Of a stretch of 64,000 bases of DNA, positions 50,243 to 60,141 are shown in pieces. The DNA is from Planctomycetaceae bacterium (lineage in GTDB: Bacteria; Planctomycetota; Planctomycetia; Planctomycetales; Planctomycetaceae). The stretch lies in NCBI GenBank assembly GCA_020638955.1, contig JACKHO010000001.1, positions 682,001-746,000 of the forward strand, read 5' to 3'. The first letter of the stretch is position 1; the number at the start of each line of letters is the position of its first letter. A program made the position numbers and the translations under genes. The notes below the pieces were generated by a model. The model was not told the DNA's origin. It made no database searches and saw nothing but the letters and a program-made list of their open reading frames with translations.

Positions 50243-51682
50243 CTACGCCAGGATTTCATTCACGACATGCCCATGTACGTCGGTCAGGCGGCGGTCGATG
50301 CCGTTCTGGCGGACGGAGAGTCGCTGATGATCGATTCCCATGAGGTGTAGAATGGTGGCGTGCAGGTCGTAGCAGTACGTGGTGCCTTCGACCGTTTTGT
50401 AGCCCCAGTCATCACTCTGGCCGTAGCTGGTTCCCGCTTTCACTCCCGCTCCTGCCATCCAGGTAGTGAAGGAGCCGCCGTTGTGATCGCGTCCGAGGGA
50501 ACCTTGAGCGAACGGCGTGCGGCCGAACTCGGTTGTCCAAATGAGCAGTGTGTCTTCGAACAATCCACGCGATTCCAAATCGCGCAGCAGCGCTGCAATG
50601 GGCTGATCAACAGTGGAGGCAATGGCGGGTAGTTCAGTTTGAATGTTGCCGTGGTTGTCCCAGTTTCCAGAGGCTCCTTGCGGTCCGCTCCACACCTGCA
50701 CGAAACGGACACCACGTTCCGCCAGACGGGCAGCCAGCAGGCAACGTCGACCAAAGTCCTGCGTCGTCGGATTGTCGAGGCCGTACGCCTTATGCAAAGT
50801 TTCCGATTCCCCGCTCAAATCGAAGGCCTCAGGAGCCGTCATTTGCATTTTGGCCGCCAGCTCGAAGCTGCGAATTCGGGAGGCAAGCCTGGAGTCGGCA
50901 TGTCGCTGTTCTTCGTGCTGTTCGTTCAGTCGACGTAGCAAATCAAGTCCCTGTTTACTGGCATCAGGAGAAAAGGAGGTGAACTGTGGCTCCGACGTGA
51001 GGAACGGAACGGGCTGCGGTGCTGCTGCGTCGATGACTGTTCCCTGATGAATGGCTGGCAGAAATCCAGAACTGAAGCTCGCCTTCTGGTTGTAAGGCAG
51101 CCCTTTGGCATCTGGCAGGACGACGAACGTGGGCAGGTTGTCGGTCAAGTTTCCAAGACCATACGACAGCCACGCCCCGAGGCAGGGAAAGCCGGGGAGC
51201 AGGAAGCCGCTGTTCATCATGTACGTTCCTGGGCCGTGCACGTTCGTCTTCGAGGCCATGGCTTTGAGAAACGCCATTTTGTCGACCAACTCGGCCTGAT
51301 GCGGGAACACCTCGCTCACCCATTGTCCCGACTCGCCATACTGTTTGAAGGCGAACGGGCTTTTCATGATGGCCCCCGGCATGGCGGTGAAGCCTTCCGG
51401 TTTTTCCGCGGGCCCCAGGTTCTGACCGTGCAGCCGTTCCAGTTCCGGCTTGTAGTCGAACGTGTCCATGGGGCTCGCACCGCCCGTCATGAACAACTGA
51501 ATGACCCGTTGCACCTTCGCGGGATGATGTAATCCTCCATTCAGGTTTGGCGCGTTTTCTGCCTGCGCCGTCGACTCTTCGCCGAGCATGGACGCCAGAG
51601 CAAGTCCACCGAATCCACCCCCGGCCTGAGCCAGCCACCGGCGCCGTTGCTGCAACAAGTTGTATTGCTGGGGGGACATCAT
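50243..51682 (-). CDS. DUF1501 protein
   Basis: The 479-residue protein has a Tat-like start (QQRRRWLAQAGGGFGGLALASML). The body includes PAKVQRVIQLFMTGGASPMDTFDYKPELERLHGQ, ARLAERGVRFVQVWSG and IWTTEFGRTPFAQGSLGRDHNGGSFTTWMAGAGVKAG, all DUF1501 hallmarks, with a sulfatase/phosphatase-like superfamily fold. It lies 3 bp after the DUF1549/DUF1553 gene on the same strand, the standard pair in planctomycetes. Enzymatic role unproven; probably extracytoplasmic degradation of polymers. Confidence 0.95.
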   Translation of the reverse strand: MMSPQQYNLLQQRRRWLAQAGGGFGGLALASMLGEESTAQAENAPNLNGGLHHPAKVQRVIQLFMTGGASPMDTFDYKPELERLHGQNLGPAEKPEGFTAMPGAIMKSPFAFKQYGESGQWVSEVFPHQAELVDKMAFLKAMASKTNVHGPGTYMMNSGFLLPGFPCLGAWLSYGLGNLTDNLPTFVVLPDAKGLPYNQKASFSSGFLPAIHQGTVIDAAAPQPVPFLTSEPQFTSFSPDASKQGLDLLRRLNEQHEEQRHADSRLASRIRSFELAAKMQMTAPEAFDLSGESETLHKAYGLDNPTTQDFGRRCLLAARLAERGVRFVQVWSGPQGASGNWDNHGNIQTELPAIASTVDQPIAALLRDLESRGLFEDTLLIWTTEFGRTPFAQGSLGRDHNGGSFTTWMAGAGVKAGTSYGQSDDWGYKTVEGTTYCYDLHATILHLMGIDHQRLSVRQNGIDRRLTDVHGHVVNEILA

Positions 51683-51685
51683 GGC

Positions 51686-54600
51686 TTAGTCTACAAACAG
51701 AAACTCGTTACTCGACAACAGCACCCTCACCAGTGCGGCCAGTCCAAATTCAGTGTGGTGCTCTTTGCACGCGTCCAACTCAGCTTCGGTTGGATTACGT
51801 AGCAAGACGAGTTGGTAGGCTCGTGAAATTTGTTCTTCCTGAGAGTCATATTCCTTCGCGATACGCTGGGCCGCTAGTTCGCAATGATGCAGCACGAAGG
51901 GATGATTCCACAAGGTCAACGACTGCAGGGCCGACACCGACTCGGCCCGCTTTCCGACCAGCAGTCCTAAGTCGGGGAAGTCGAGTGCCTCGAATAGCGG
52001 GTCAGGGATGCCACGCCAGACCACGCGGTAAATCGCACGCCGGCCGCCGTCCTCTTTGGACCAGTCAAATTTGTCATAGTGAACCTGCGGGGTCACCTGC
52101 TGTCCGGGCGTCAATGTGAAATGCTGAATTCCCGGTCCGCCCATAGTCAAATCAATTCGACCGGAGACCTGCAACACCGAATCGAAAAACGACTCTGCAT
52201 CGAGCCGGTTTCGATTTGCCCGCCAGAAAAATCTGTTGTCAGCGTCGACGGCTTCGTAGGCGGCGTCCAATTCGTAGGCGGCGTCCGACTCGGTTATCTG
52301 CTGGTACGTTTCGCTGTTCATAATCCGTCGATGCAATTTCTTCAGCGAACCACCGTTATCCCGGAGTTCACAAGCGAGCCAGTCCAGCAATTCGGGATGC
52401 GACGGCACACCACCCATGCGGCCGAAATCGTTGGGGGTATCACACAAGCCGCGACCGAAATGATAATGCCATACCCGGTTCGCAATGCTGCGCCACGTCA
52501 GAGGATTCTCGGAATGAGCAATCCAGTCCGCCAGCGCCGCTCGCCGCGCTGCTTCGTTGGTGAGATCGATTTCGTTAAAGCGTCCAGTCAGCGCGTCAAT
52601 TGCCGACAACGCCCCCGGAGTGACCAAATCAGTTGGCTTTTCGATATTTCCGCGAGCCAGGACGTGTACCTCCTTCAGCGGGATGGGAGCTCCCTGCTCC
52701 TTACCCCGCTGCCACATGGTCGACACCGCATATACCTTGGCGGGATCGGGCAAACGTTTGAGTTCCGCCGTGGCGAAATTCTTCAGCACGTGCGCGGCAA
52801 GTGACACCTGCTGTTCCTGCGTTCGCTCGTCAACTGAAACGGCGAGGACCTGCTCCACTTCCTGAGGAACTGCCAATGCCTGCTCAGCGGGAACGTCGGT
52901 TGCTGAAAGTTTCAGTCGACCAATAAGGTGACCGCCGCCGTGTCGCTGTTTGAGGAGGACGACCAGCTTTGAATCTGGTTGTAATTCGATGGGCTCAGTC
53001 AGTTGAAAGACGGCGTAGTGCGACTTGCCGACTTCAGGGTGAATGCCCCAGGCGGTTTTCAAATCACCGTCGAGCGCGTGTGTTATCGTCCAACCTGCCT
53101 GATTAAAGTCAGCCGTCGCCGCGGCAATGGGGACGCGCTGCGATGTGCTGGCACCCGGCGTGAAGACTTGAATTTCTACTTCAGTCAGATGGAGGTTTCC
53201 ATTGTCCTGTCGACCTGGCCCCTGCATGGGCAGCGTTTCATCAGCGAGGACATCGAGCCGCACCACCGTGATGCTGGTAAGGCCTGATGTTGTCGTCAGC
53301 GAGTACGTGTCGACGTCGGGCCGCGTGCCGCCTGCCCGAATGGAACCATCGACCAGCCGTTGGAGTTCAGCCCCATCCGTCGAGACGAACTGCACAATGT
53401 CGAGGTCGCTCCAGACGACCGGCCCCGAATGATACGCCGCCTCCCACTGCTGGACCTGGTCAGCATATTGAGGAGCCAGCAGCAGATCTCCCTGATGCTG
53501 TTTCGCCGCGTTCAGCAAAGCCGTCCAGTGTCGCCGCTGTTCGTTAATAGCAGGGTCGGCATCGAATGTTCGATCCCCTTTCCCCACACCGGCGAACACG
53601 GCCTGCAGCGAGTAGTAGTCTTCCTGTGTAATTGGGTCGAACTTGTGCGCATGGCAGCGGGCACAGTTAGCGGTTGTGCTGACAAAGGCTGCCATGGTTT
53701 GGGCGACCATGTCGTCGCGGTCCATGTAGTCGAACGTCACCGGAGCGGTGCTGGCAGTACTCAAATCAAATGGACCGGCACCCAGGTAGCCCAGGCCCGC
53801 AATGAGATTCGATTGTTCTGCGAAGTAAACGTCGGCAGCCAGTTGCTGGCGAATGAAGTCGGGCCAGGGAGTATCCTTGTTGAAGGCCTGAATGACATAG
53901 TCGCGGTACTGCCACGCGTTCGGGCGAAAGACATCATGCTCGAAGCCGTGTGTGTCGGCGAAATGGACAACATCCAGCCAGTGCCGCGCCCAGCGCTCGC
54001 CGTAACGGGGCGAATCGAGCAGTCGGTCAATCAACTTAGGCCAGGCGTCCGGTGAGTTGTCACTTACAAATCGACGAACTTCCTCCGGAGTTGGCGGCAG
54101 CCCATGCAAATCGATAAACGCACGCCGAATGAGCGTTTTCCGATCAGCCCGCCAGGTCCGCTGCAGTCCCTGTTCGTACAACTTGGCGTCGATGAATGCG
54201 TCAATGGGATAGTTGCTTTCCGCCTCGCCGGGGACATCGGGGCGCGTGAGTGGTTTCAGCGACCACCAGTCGGCGTCGGGCCGTTCATATTCTGGTTGCG
54301 CCGTCCGGGGATCTGCCGCCCCCAGTTCAACCCACTTCACCAGGACGGCAACTTCCTCTGCGGGAAGCCGCTCATCCGGCGGCATTTCCAGCCCGGTCCG
54401 CCTCACGGCCTCAATGAGCGGACTTTCATCCGGCTTCCCGGGCACCACTGCGGGACCCGAATCGCCCCCCGTCGCCCAGCCCGACTTCCAGTCCAGCGCC
54501 AAATTCCCTTCCAGCTTCCCCCCATTGTGCGAATGGCATCCATAGCATCGCTTCTGAAGAATGGGGAGGACATCCGCATTAAAGAAATCTGCCTCTTGCC

Positions 54601-54703
54601 CTTGAGCCTGTGTCGTAAACACAGATACGTGCAGTACCGCAACCAACAACCAGACGTACCAATTGGGTATTGCGCAATTCGAACTGGGAGCAGACAGTTG
54701 CAT
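51686..54703 (-). CDS. DUF1549/DUF1553 planctomycete cytochrome-type protein (PSCyt1)
   Basis: This 1005-residue exported protein has a signal peptide (WYVWLLVAVLHVSVFTTQAQG). The N-terminal PSCyt1 domain has the heme motif C53-Y-G-C56-H57 and a conserved LEGNLALDWKSGWATGGDSGPAVVPGKPDESPLIEAVRR. The DUF1549 segment YPIDAFIDAKLYEQGLQRTWRADRKTLIRRAFIDLHGLPPTPEEV follows, then a middle LamG/carbohydrate-binding-like region (about 460-560), and DUF1553 in the C-terminal third (PLTWRSIANRVWHYHFGRGLCDTPNDFGRMG, SHPELLDWLA). It is the upstream member of the DUF1501 pair. Confidence 0.95.
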   Translation of the reverse strand: MQLSAPSSNCAIPNWYVWLLVAVLHVSVFTTQAQGQEADFFNADVLPILQKRCYGCHSHNGGKLEGNLALDWKSGWATGGDSGPAVVPGKPDESPLIEAVRRTGLEMPPDERLPAEEVAVLVKWVELGAADPRTAQPEYERPDADWWSLKPLTRPDVPGEAESNYPIDAFIDAKLYEQGLQRTWRADRKTLIRRAFIDLHGLPPTPEEVRRFVSDNSPDAWPKLIDRLLDSPRYGERWARHWLDVVHFADTHGFEHDVFRPNAWQYRDYVIQAFNKDTPWPDFIRQQLAADVYFAEQSNLIAGLGYLGAGPFDLSTASTAPVTFDYMDRDDMVAQTMAAFVSTTANCARCHAHKFDPITQEDYYSLQAVFAGVGKGDRTFDADPAINEQRRHWTALLNAAKQHQGDLLLAPQYADQVQQWEAAYHSGPVVWSDLDIVQFVSTDGAELQRLVDGSIRAGGTRPDVDTYSLTTTSGLTSITVVRLDVLADETLPMQGPGRQDNGNLHLTEVEIQVFTPGASTSQRVPIAAATADFNQAGWTITHALDGDLKTAWGIHPEVGKSHYAVFQLTEPIELQPDSKLVVLLKQRHGGGHLIGRLKLSATDVPAEQALAVPQEVEQVLAVSVDERTQEQQVSLAAHVLKNFATAELKRLPDPAKVYAVSTMWQRGKEQGAPIPLKEVHVLARGNIEKPTDLVTPGALSAIDALTGRFNEIDLTNEAARRAALADWIAHSENPLTWRSIANRVWHYHFGRGLCDTPNDFGRMGGVPSHPELLDWLACELRDNGGSLKKLHRRIMNSETYQQITESDAAYELDAAYEAVDADNRFFWRANRNRLDAESFFDSVLQVSGRIDLTMGGPGIQHFTLTPGQQVTPQVHYDKFDWSKEDGGRRAIYRVVWRGIPDPLFEALDFPDLGLLVGKRAESVSALQSLTLWNHPFVLHHCELAAQRIAKEYDSQEEQISRAYQLVLLRNPTEAELDACKEHHTEFGLAALVRVLLSSNEFLFVD

Positions 54704-54993
54704 GAGGCGGGAAGGCGTGACAACGAGGAGGAAAACAACACGTCACAGCTTAACGGATGCAGCAAAGCGGGGGCGAGTCAAAACTGCTTGACGCAAATCG
54801 CACGGCTACCCTGGTTTAGCTGCCAGCCCTCAATTCTGACCGATTCTGTGATCCGGCGTCCAAGTGGGTGCGTTTCTTTGGATGTCCCGTATACGCCAGC
54901 CGTTGATCAAGTGAAATCCATCGATGGCCTGGCGTCCCGGTTTCTGGAGCGAGTATTGACGCTCGTTCCTTTCGTGCTTCTTGGAGATGTGTA

Positions 54994-55772
54994 ATGTCAC
55001 CTGCCGCCGTTGGACTGCTCATGTTGTTTCTGGCTTCCGGGTTGTTGTTTGCTCTTGGGCTTCGCATGGATCGAGAATATGAGCGGGGCGTCATATTCCG
55101 GCTGGGACGGTTTCATAGCGTGAAGGGGCCGGGGCTGTATTGGATTATTCCATTCATCGACGACGCGACCCGTGTTGACATTCGCACGCGCACCGTCGAT
55201 ATCGAAGCACAGGAAACGGTAACCAGTGACAGTGTCACCATTCGGGTGAACGCAGTGCTGTACTACAGAATCATCGAACCCGAAAAAGCTGTGATTTCCG
55301 TGGCCGACTATCGGGCCGCGACATATCAAATTGCCTTAACGACATTGCGGAATGTTGTTGGACAGCACTTGATGGACGAAATCCTGAGGGATCGAGACAA
55401 AATCAACAGCTCCGTCCCATCGTTGATGAAGTCACCGATCCGTGGGGATTAAGCGTCGAACGAGTTGAAATCAAGGATGTGGAAATCCCCGGCGCCATGC
55501 AGCGCGCCATGGCGAAAGAAGCGGAAGCAGTTCGCGAGAAACGAGCCCGCCTCATCAAAGCAGAGGCTGAGCAGGAAGCGTCAGACAAACTGTGTCAGGC
55601 TGCCCAGGAAATTGCCGCGAATCCGGCGGCCCTCGAACTGCGACGGATGCAAATGGTCGCCGAGGTCGGCGTGGAACAGAACACCACAACCATCCTGATG
55701 CTTCCCTCCGACTTCATGTCCCTGGCCAACGCCGTGACAAACAAACTCAACTGCGACGCGGCCAAAGCGTAA
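54994..55772 (+). pseudogene. band-7/SPFH (stomatin-like) gene with a frameshift
   Basis: The first open frame (54994-55452) encodes a membrane helix and the SPFH start: REYERGVIFRLGRFHSVKGPGLYWIIPFIDD, VDIRTRTVDIEAQETVTSDSVTIRVNAVLYYRI, ending in LMDEILRDRDKINS. In the other frame the expected continuation runs on: RPIVDEVTDPWGLSVERVEIKDVEIP and MQRAMAKEAEAVREKRARLIKAEAEQEASD, to 55772. One missing base near 55413-55420 (between AAC AGC and CTC CGT as expected) explains the break. No slippery sequence is obvious. It may be a real pseudogene or a sequencing error; a single intact protein of about 260 residues would be normal. It is followed by a hairpin. Confidence 0.85.
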
Positions 55773-55791
55773 AGGCGACAGTTTGATCGAT

Positions 55792-55819
55792 CCCCAGAGT
55801 AGAAAACTCCACTCTGGGG
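55792..55819. terminator. 9-bp hairpin after the band-7 gene
   Basis: CCCCAGAGT (55792-55800) pairs perfectly with ACTCTGGGG (55811-55819) around a 10-nt loop, 20 nt after the band-7 stop. No U-run follows; it could terminate transcription or protect the 3' end. Confidence 0.55.
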
Positions 55820-55998
55820 CACGATGCTCGCATCGAGACGTCCACTGCGAGAGTCGATGGCATCTGCCCACTGAACAATCGTGGAAACATCAGGAGTGGT
55901 AGTTGTCGTGTGCAATGTTGCACGGCATAATTATGGGCTGCGACGTGATTGGATTTGTATTGCATCGCTTATCGGGGTCCACTCAGACGGAAAAAGAC

Positions 55999-58900
55999 GT
56001 GTTCAACATCCTCAGAAAACTGCTACGCACTGCGTCACGGTTACGTAGCGGGTCACGGAATTCTGGACTGGCCTGTCACGTTTCTGCGGTCGATGTGCTG
56101 GAACCCCGGGTCATGCTCAGTGCCGTGAGTTGGACGGGAGCGGGTGATGGGTCTTCGTGGTCTGATTTCAGTAACTGGTCGGGAAATCAGGTCCCCAGTG
56201 CCGACGATGATGTCTCAATTGACGCACCAGGATCAACAATCAACATTGCGTCTCACGTCTCTATTCGCTCCTTACAGTCAAATGCTCATGTCAGTGTCGA
56301 GTCAAATTGGAGCTTGGTACTAACGGCCGGAACGTCAACGATTTCGGGGGAGCTGTCTTGTGTACTGGCCACACTGCAGGTCTTGGGATCGGGGACTTCG
56401 CTCAGCGTTACCGGCGCCATTAGTGGAGACGAGGCCAGTTTTATCGTACGCGATGGAGGCATGTTGTCGCTTGCGGGACTCACGAGTTATGCCGGTGGGA
56501 CTGTCAACAACTACCGTCCTCAAATGAGAGCGGAAGGCTCAGGCTCGGTGCTGGATGTCTCCAACTTGACGAACCTGATAGGAAAGACGGCCTACAACCA
56601 CATGGATGTGCGAGCCCTTTCAGGAGGAACCATCAAGCTGAATGGCCTGACGTCTATCAGTCAGGGCTATCTTGATGTTTGGTCAGAAGGTGCGGCGAGT
56701 TTCATCGATCTTTCAGCACTGACCGAATGGAATTCAAAGGGCGCCTCGTACCTTCAGGCTATTGGTAATGGCACAATCCTGGCTCCCAATTTGAAGCGAA
56801 TGATCGACATCATCGCGACGCTGCGTCCAAACGGCATTCTGAGCACCGAACAGTGGGAAAGTACGAATGGCGGCACCGTGGTTGCCGATGGCGTCAACGT
56901 TGTGCTGCCCAATCTGGTGGCTGGAGATCAGACCAGCTTTATCGCGAGAAACGGAGGGGGGCTGACTCTGCCCGCACTGTCGAGCTACGCCGCCGGTGGA
57001 TACAACGGCTATACCCCTCAATTTAAGGCTGAAGGCGCGGGCTCTTTACTCGACTTGTCGAGTTTGACCGACCTTGTTGGCAAGACAGCATACAACTACA
57101 TGTACGTCCGCGCATTCTCTGGCGGGAGGCTGGTGATGAATTCCGTGACGTCAATCGACGACGGATATCTGGACATGTGGTGTGACGGAGAGGAAAGTTT
57201 CATTGATGCATCGGGCTTGACGCACTGGAATCCCTGGGCGATCTCTTACATGCGAGCATCGGCCGGGGGGGCAATCCAACTCGCTGATGTTCTGGACATT
57301 GAGGCTGTCCAAGTCACAATAGACCCTGAGGGGACGTTGCTTCTGAGCGAACTGCGTGTTCAGGCATCGTCAACACTCAAAGGGACCGGAACACTTCGCG
57401 CACATGTCGTCAACAAAGGTACGCTAGCCCCTGATCACAATACGGTCGGTCTGACAATTGATGGTGACTTGACGCTCACTGACACGAGTGATCTGCGATT
57501 CACTTTCTCCGGAAACTCTCCTGGCGACGAGTACGATCAATTGCACGTGACCGGCGCACTCACGATGGGAGGAAAGTTCTCTATTGAGTGGAAGAACAAC
57601 TTCGAACCAACTTCAGGAGAGTCATTCCAGTTGATCGACGTCGCCAGTTTCGCTGGCTATTTTGAAACTTATACGAACCTCAGTATTGGGGCTCCAAATT
57701 CTAATTCCGACACGGAATTGGAACCTGAACTCAGTGCCACATCGCTCGCGCTGCGTACGACGAATCATCTCGGGGCGAAGGTTACGTCAATTGGACCTGC
57801 CTTACGCCTCGAAGCCCCCCTTGACGGAATTGATGTCACGTTTAGTGAGCCCATTCTGGGAGGCACGTTCACGCTGGCCGACATACTGATTTCGGGACCT
57901 GGCGGTATCATCAATCCCGTTGAGATTCGTCAGCAAACTCCGACTCAATTTCGAATAGAACTGCCGCCCCAGTCCGCAACGGGCGAGTATCAAGTTCGAA
58001 TAAGTCGAACTGTCTTTGATACCGCCCGTAATCTGATGAATCAAGATGGTGACGGGACGAACGGGGAAGTTGCTGAGGATGATTTCACAGGAACCATCTT
58101 GCTGCGCCCCTCGACGGGTTCGGTCGTGTTTGACCCAGCTTTCGGCCGCTGGTGGCTCGGTTACCAGGATGGCGGCGATTTGGTATGGAATCAGGGGCCG
58201 CGCTGGAATGCCGATTTAGACTGGCGAATTTTCACGGGTGACGTCAACGGAGATGGCCTGCTCGATGGCATTGGTGTGACGCCAACGAACCAGATGTTTG
58301 CCGCCCTGAACGATGGCGGTGGCGGGCTGCAAACGGTTTCACTCGGAACCTTTGACGCGGCCAAGACGTTCAGCCACTGGATGGTCGGAGACTATGATGG
58401 CAACGGTAGTGACGATTTGCTGGCCATGGACCCGCAAGGCAACTGGATTTCGCGAGGTCTGAGTGGCGAGCAGCGATTAACGAATTTCTTTGGGCGATAT
58501 ACACCGGATGGATGGGACACGTTTCGTACCGGAGATTTCAATGGCGATGGCGTCGATGACATCGTTGGACTTCGCAATTCAGCCGATGCTAACTCGTCGA
58601 TTTTCTATTATGGAATTTCCCGAGATCTGCCCGTCGGTCGTCGGTTCTCTGGTCATTACGCCGGGAGACTGGGGCAGTCGATTGAGACGGGGGGGTGGCA
58701 CAACATGATGGTCGCGGATTTCAACGGCGACCAGAAAGCCGACTTGTTGATTCAACATTCTGGGGGCCAGACATGGTTCGCTACGACGACCGGTGCGGCG
58801 ATCGCGAGTATTTCTCGAGCGAACTATCTACAGCTCTCCGCTGGCGCTCGAATTACAGGGCCCTTCACGGGCGAGTTTCGGACGGGCGATTTCAACGGCG

Positions 58901-59256
58901 ACGGATTGGCAGACATCCTTGCTCAAGCAGATTCTTCCGCCGGACTTCAGGCCAACTCGCTGTTGGTCGGGCTGACGCACCTGAGCAATTCAGGTCCAGC
59001 TGTGGTGACCATGTCCACTGACACTTGGGGGCAACTCCCAACCAGTTCCAGTTGGGCTCTTCGTTCACTTATAGGCGACATCAACGCCGATGGCCGAGAT
59101 GACATCATCTCATTTGATCTTGGAAGTCACCAAACGGTCGTCGGCATATCAACGGGATTTGCATTCGGTCCGTGGACTTCATGGGGAATGGCTCTCGGCG
59201 GCACATTCTCCGATGAAGTTCAGGGCGGAATTGGAAAGGTGTTTCCGGAGGCATAG
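55999..59256 (+). CDS. giant secreted LEPR-XLL protein with FG-GAP C-terminus
   Basis: With a GTG start at 55999 the 1085-residue product begins MFNILRKLLRTASRLRSGSRNSG and the export-type motif LEPRVMLSA (residues 34-42), as is typical. WTGAGDGSSWSDFSNWSGNQVPSADDDVSIDAP is a common passenger-type start. A region of about 115 residues is duplicated (about residues 147-260 and 314-427): SFIVRDGGMLSLAGLTSYAGG / SFIARNGGGLTLPALSSYAAG. The TLAPDHNTVGLTIDGDL and FSGNSPGDEYDQLHVTGAL region is autotransporter-like. The last 370 residues are FG-GAP/VCBS GDFNGDGxxD units (GDVNGDGLLDGIGV, GDFNGDGVDDIVGL), homologous to the end of the 10943-15826 protein. Upstream ATG/TTG starts (55903, 55915) are less convincing. 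Confidence 0.85.
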   Translation: MFNILRKLLRTASRLRSGSRNSGLACHVSAVDVLEPRVMLSAVSWTGAGDGSSWSDFSNWSGNQVPSADDDVSIDAPGSTINIASHVSIRSLQSNAHVSVESNWSLVLTAGTSTISGELSCVLATLQVLGSGTSLSVTGAISGDEASFIVRDGGMLSLAGLTSYAGGTVNNYRPQMRAEGSGSVLDVSNLTNLIGKTAYNHMDVRALSGGTIKLNGLTSISQGYLDVWSEGAASFIDLSALTEWNSKGASYLQAIGNGTILAPNLKRMIDIIATLRPNGILSTEQWESTNGGTVVADGVNVVLPNLVAGDQTSFIARNGGGLTLPALSSYAAGGYNGYTPQFKAEGAGSLLDLSSLTDLVGKTAYNYMYVRAFSGGRLVMNSVTSIDDGYLDMWCDGEESFIDASGLTHWNPWAISYMRASAGGAIQLADVLDIEAVQVTIDPEGTLLLSELRVQASSTLKGTGTLRAHVVNKGTLAPDHNTVGLTIDGDLTLTDTSDLRFTFSGNSPGDEYDQLHVTGALTMGGKFSIEWKNNFEPTSGESFQLIDVASFAGYFETYTNLSIGAPNSNSDTELEPELSATSLALRTTNHLGAKVTSIGPALRLEAPLDGIDVTFSEPILGGTFTLADILISGPGGIINPVEIRQQTPTQFRIELPPQSATGEYQVRISRTVFDTARNLMNQDGDGTNGEVAEDDFTGTILLRPSTGSVVFDPAFGRWWLGYQDGGDLVWNQGPRWNADLDWRIFTGDVNGDGLLDGIGVTPTNQMFAALNDGGGGLQTVSLGTFDAAKTFSHWMVGDYDGNGSDDLLAMDPQGNWISRGLSGEQRLTNFFGRYTPDGWDTFRTGDFNGDGVDDIVGLRNSADANSSIFYYGISRDLPVGRRFSGHYAGRLGQSIETGGWHNMMVADFNGDQKADLLIQHSGGQTWFATTTGAAIASISRANYLQLSAGARITGPFTGEFRTGDFNGDGLADILAQADSSAGLQANSLLVGLTHLSNSGPAVVTMSTDTWGQLPTSSSWALRSLIGDINADGRDDIISFDLGSHQTVVGISTGFAFGPWTSWGMALGGTFSDEVQGGIGKVFPEA

Positions 59257-59342
59257 GCGCAATTGTTTTCCCCGGCCACCTTGCTCCCAATCGTGAGCTC
59301 GGGGCAGTTGAGATTACTGCATCAATTCGCCTTGAGTCTCGC

Positions 59343-60017
59343 TTACTCGACGGGAACCGGAGGCGCGGGCACAGGTTCTTCTAGCAATTGCACGCATTCG
59401 GCGGTCAGCAGAATGATCATGGCGCGGTTTGATTTGGCGTCACCGGTCTGGTAACTGCCGACGACGGCGGTGGCGCCGTTCTTCAGGTGAATGGTGCTGC
59501 GCAGGGAAGTGGTGCCCTTGGGTGAAGCTCCGGGCAGGTCTTCGTTCTCACCTGGAGTTCCCAGTCGCGATTGTTCGAATTCCAGTTCGACGAACAACTC
59601 GTTTCCATGGCGGTGACCAACGCATTCCAGAATGGTGCCGGTCTCCTCGAACTTGTAATTCGTCTGAGTCGCCAAGACTGGTCGTTCTCCAGGCCCTCCG
59701 CCGGGGCTGCCTCCTCGACTCGGGACCCGCATTTGCCCAATGGCAACAGGAACTGTTTCGCCGACCTGGACCATGATCTTTTCGCCGAGAAATCCCGTCA
59801 TTCGCAGGGTCGAAACCTGTTCCAACAGTCCGGCATCCCGGCTTTGATGGATGAGTCGTCTGGGGTCATGCAGACCATCTTCCGCTGCGCCAATCTCGAA
59901 AGGCTGCTCCGACTTGAGGTGTACGACATTCAATATGTACGTAATGGGCTCGTTGGCCTGAAGAACCGTCGGTGCGAGAACGGCCAACAGCGAAAGCAGC
60001 ACGAATGTCCGAGTCAT
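59343..60017 (-). CDS. exported secretin-like mini-protein
   Basis: The start at ATG 60017 is decided by a strong ribosome-binding site (AAGGAG, 6 nt upstream) and a signal peptide (MTRTFVLLSLLAVLAPTVLQA). The 224-residue protein is short. Its second half resembles a secretin beta-domain: GEKIMVQVGETVPVAIG, EETGTILECVGHRHGNELFVELEFEQSRLG, and TTSLRSTIHLKNGATAVVGSYQTG, ending MIILLTAECV. The long secretin barrel and N domains are absent. Function is unknown; similar small proteins may cap or recruit a secretin elsewhere. A glycine-rich PSRGGSPGGGPGER linker lies in the middle. Confidence 0.72.
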   Translation of the reverse strand: MTRTFVLLSLLAVLAPTVLQANEPITYILNVVHLKSEQPFEIGAAEDGLHDPRRLIHQSRDAGLLEQVSTLRMTGFLGEKIMVQVGETVPVAIGQMRVPSRGGSPGGGPGERPVLATQTNYKFEETGTILECVGHRHGNELFVELEFEQSRLGTPGENEDLPGASPKGTTSLRSTIHLKNGATAVVGSYQTGDAKSNRAMIILLTAECVQLLEEPVPAPPVPVE

Positions 60018-60141
60018 GAGAAGCTCCTTGAGGTGAGTCGCCCGCAACACGAGAATAGACGATTTGTCGATTGCTGCAAGGTGAAACTGACTACCATCAG
60101 AAATTGCCGCTGCTGTTGTGGTCGTGCTATCATGTTTTGTG

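Noticed and set aside
55405..55425. Programmed frameshift in the band-7 gene
   Set aside because: No slippery heptamer or downstream hairpin is visible at the junction; a one-base loss or read error is simpler.
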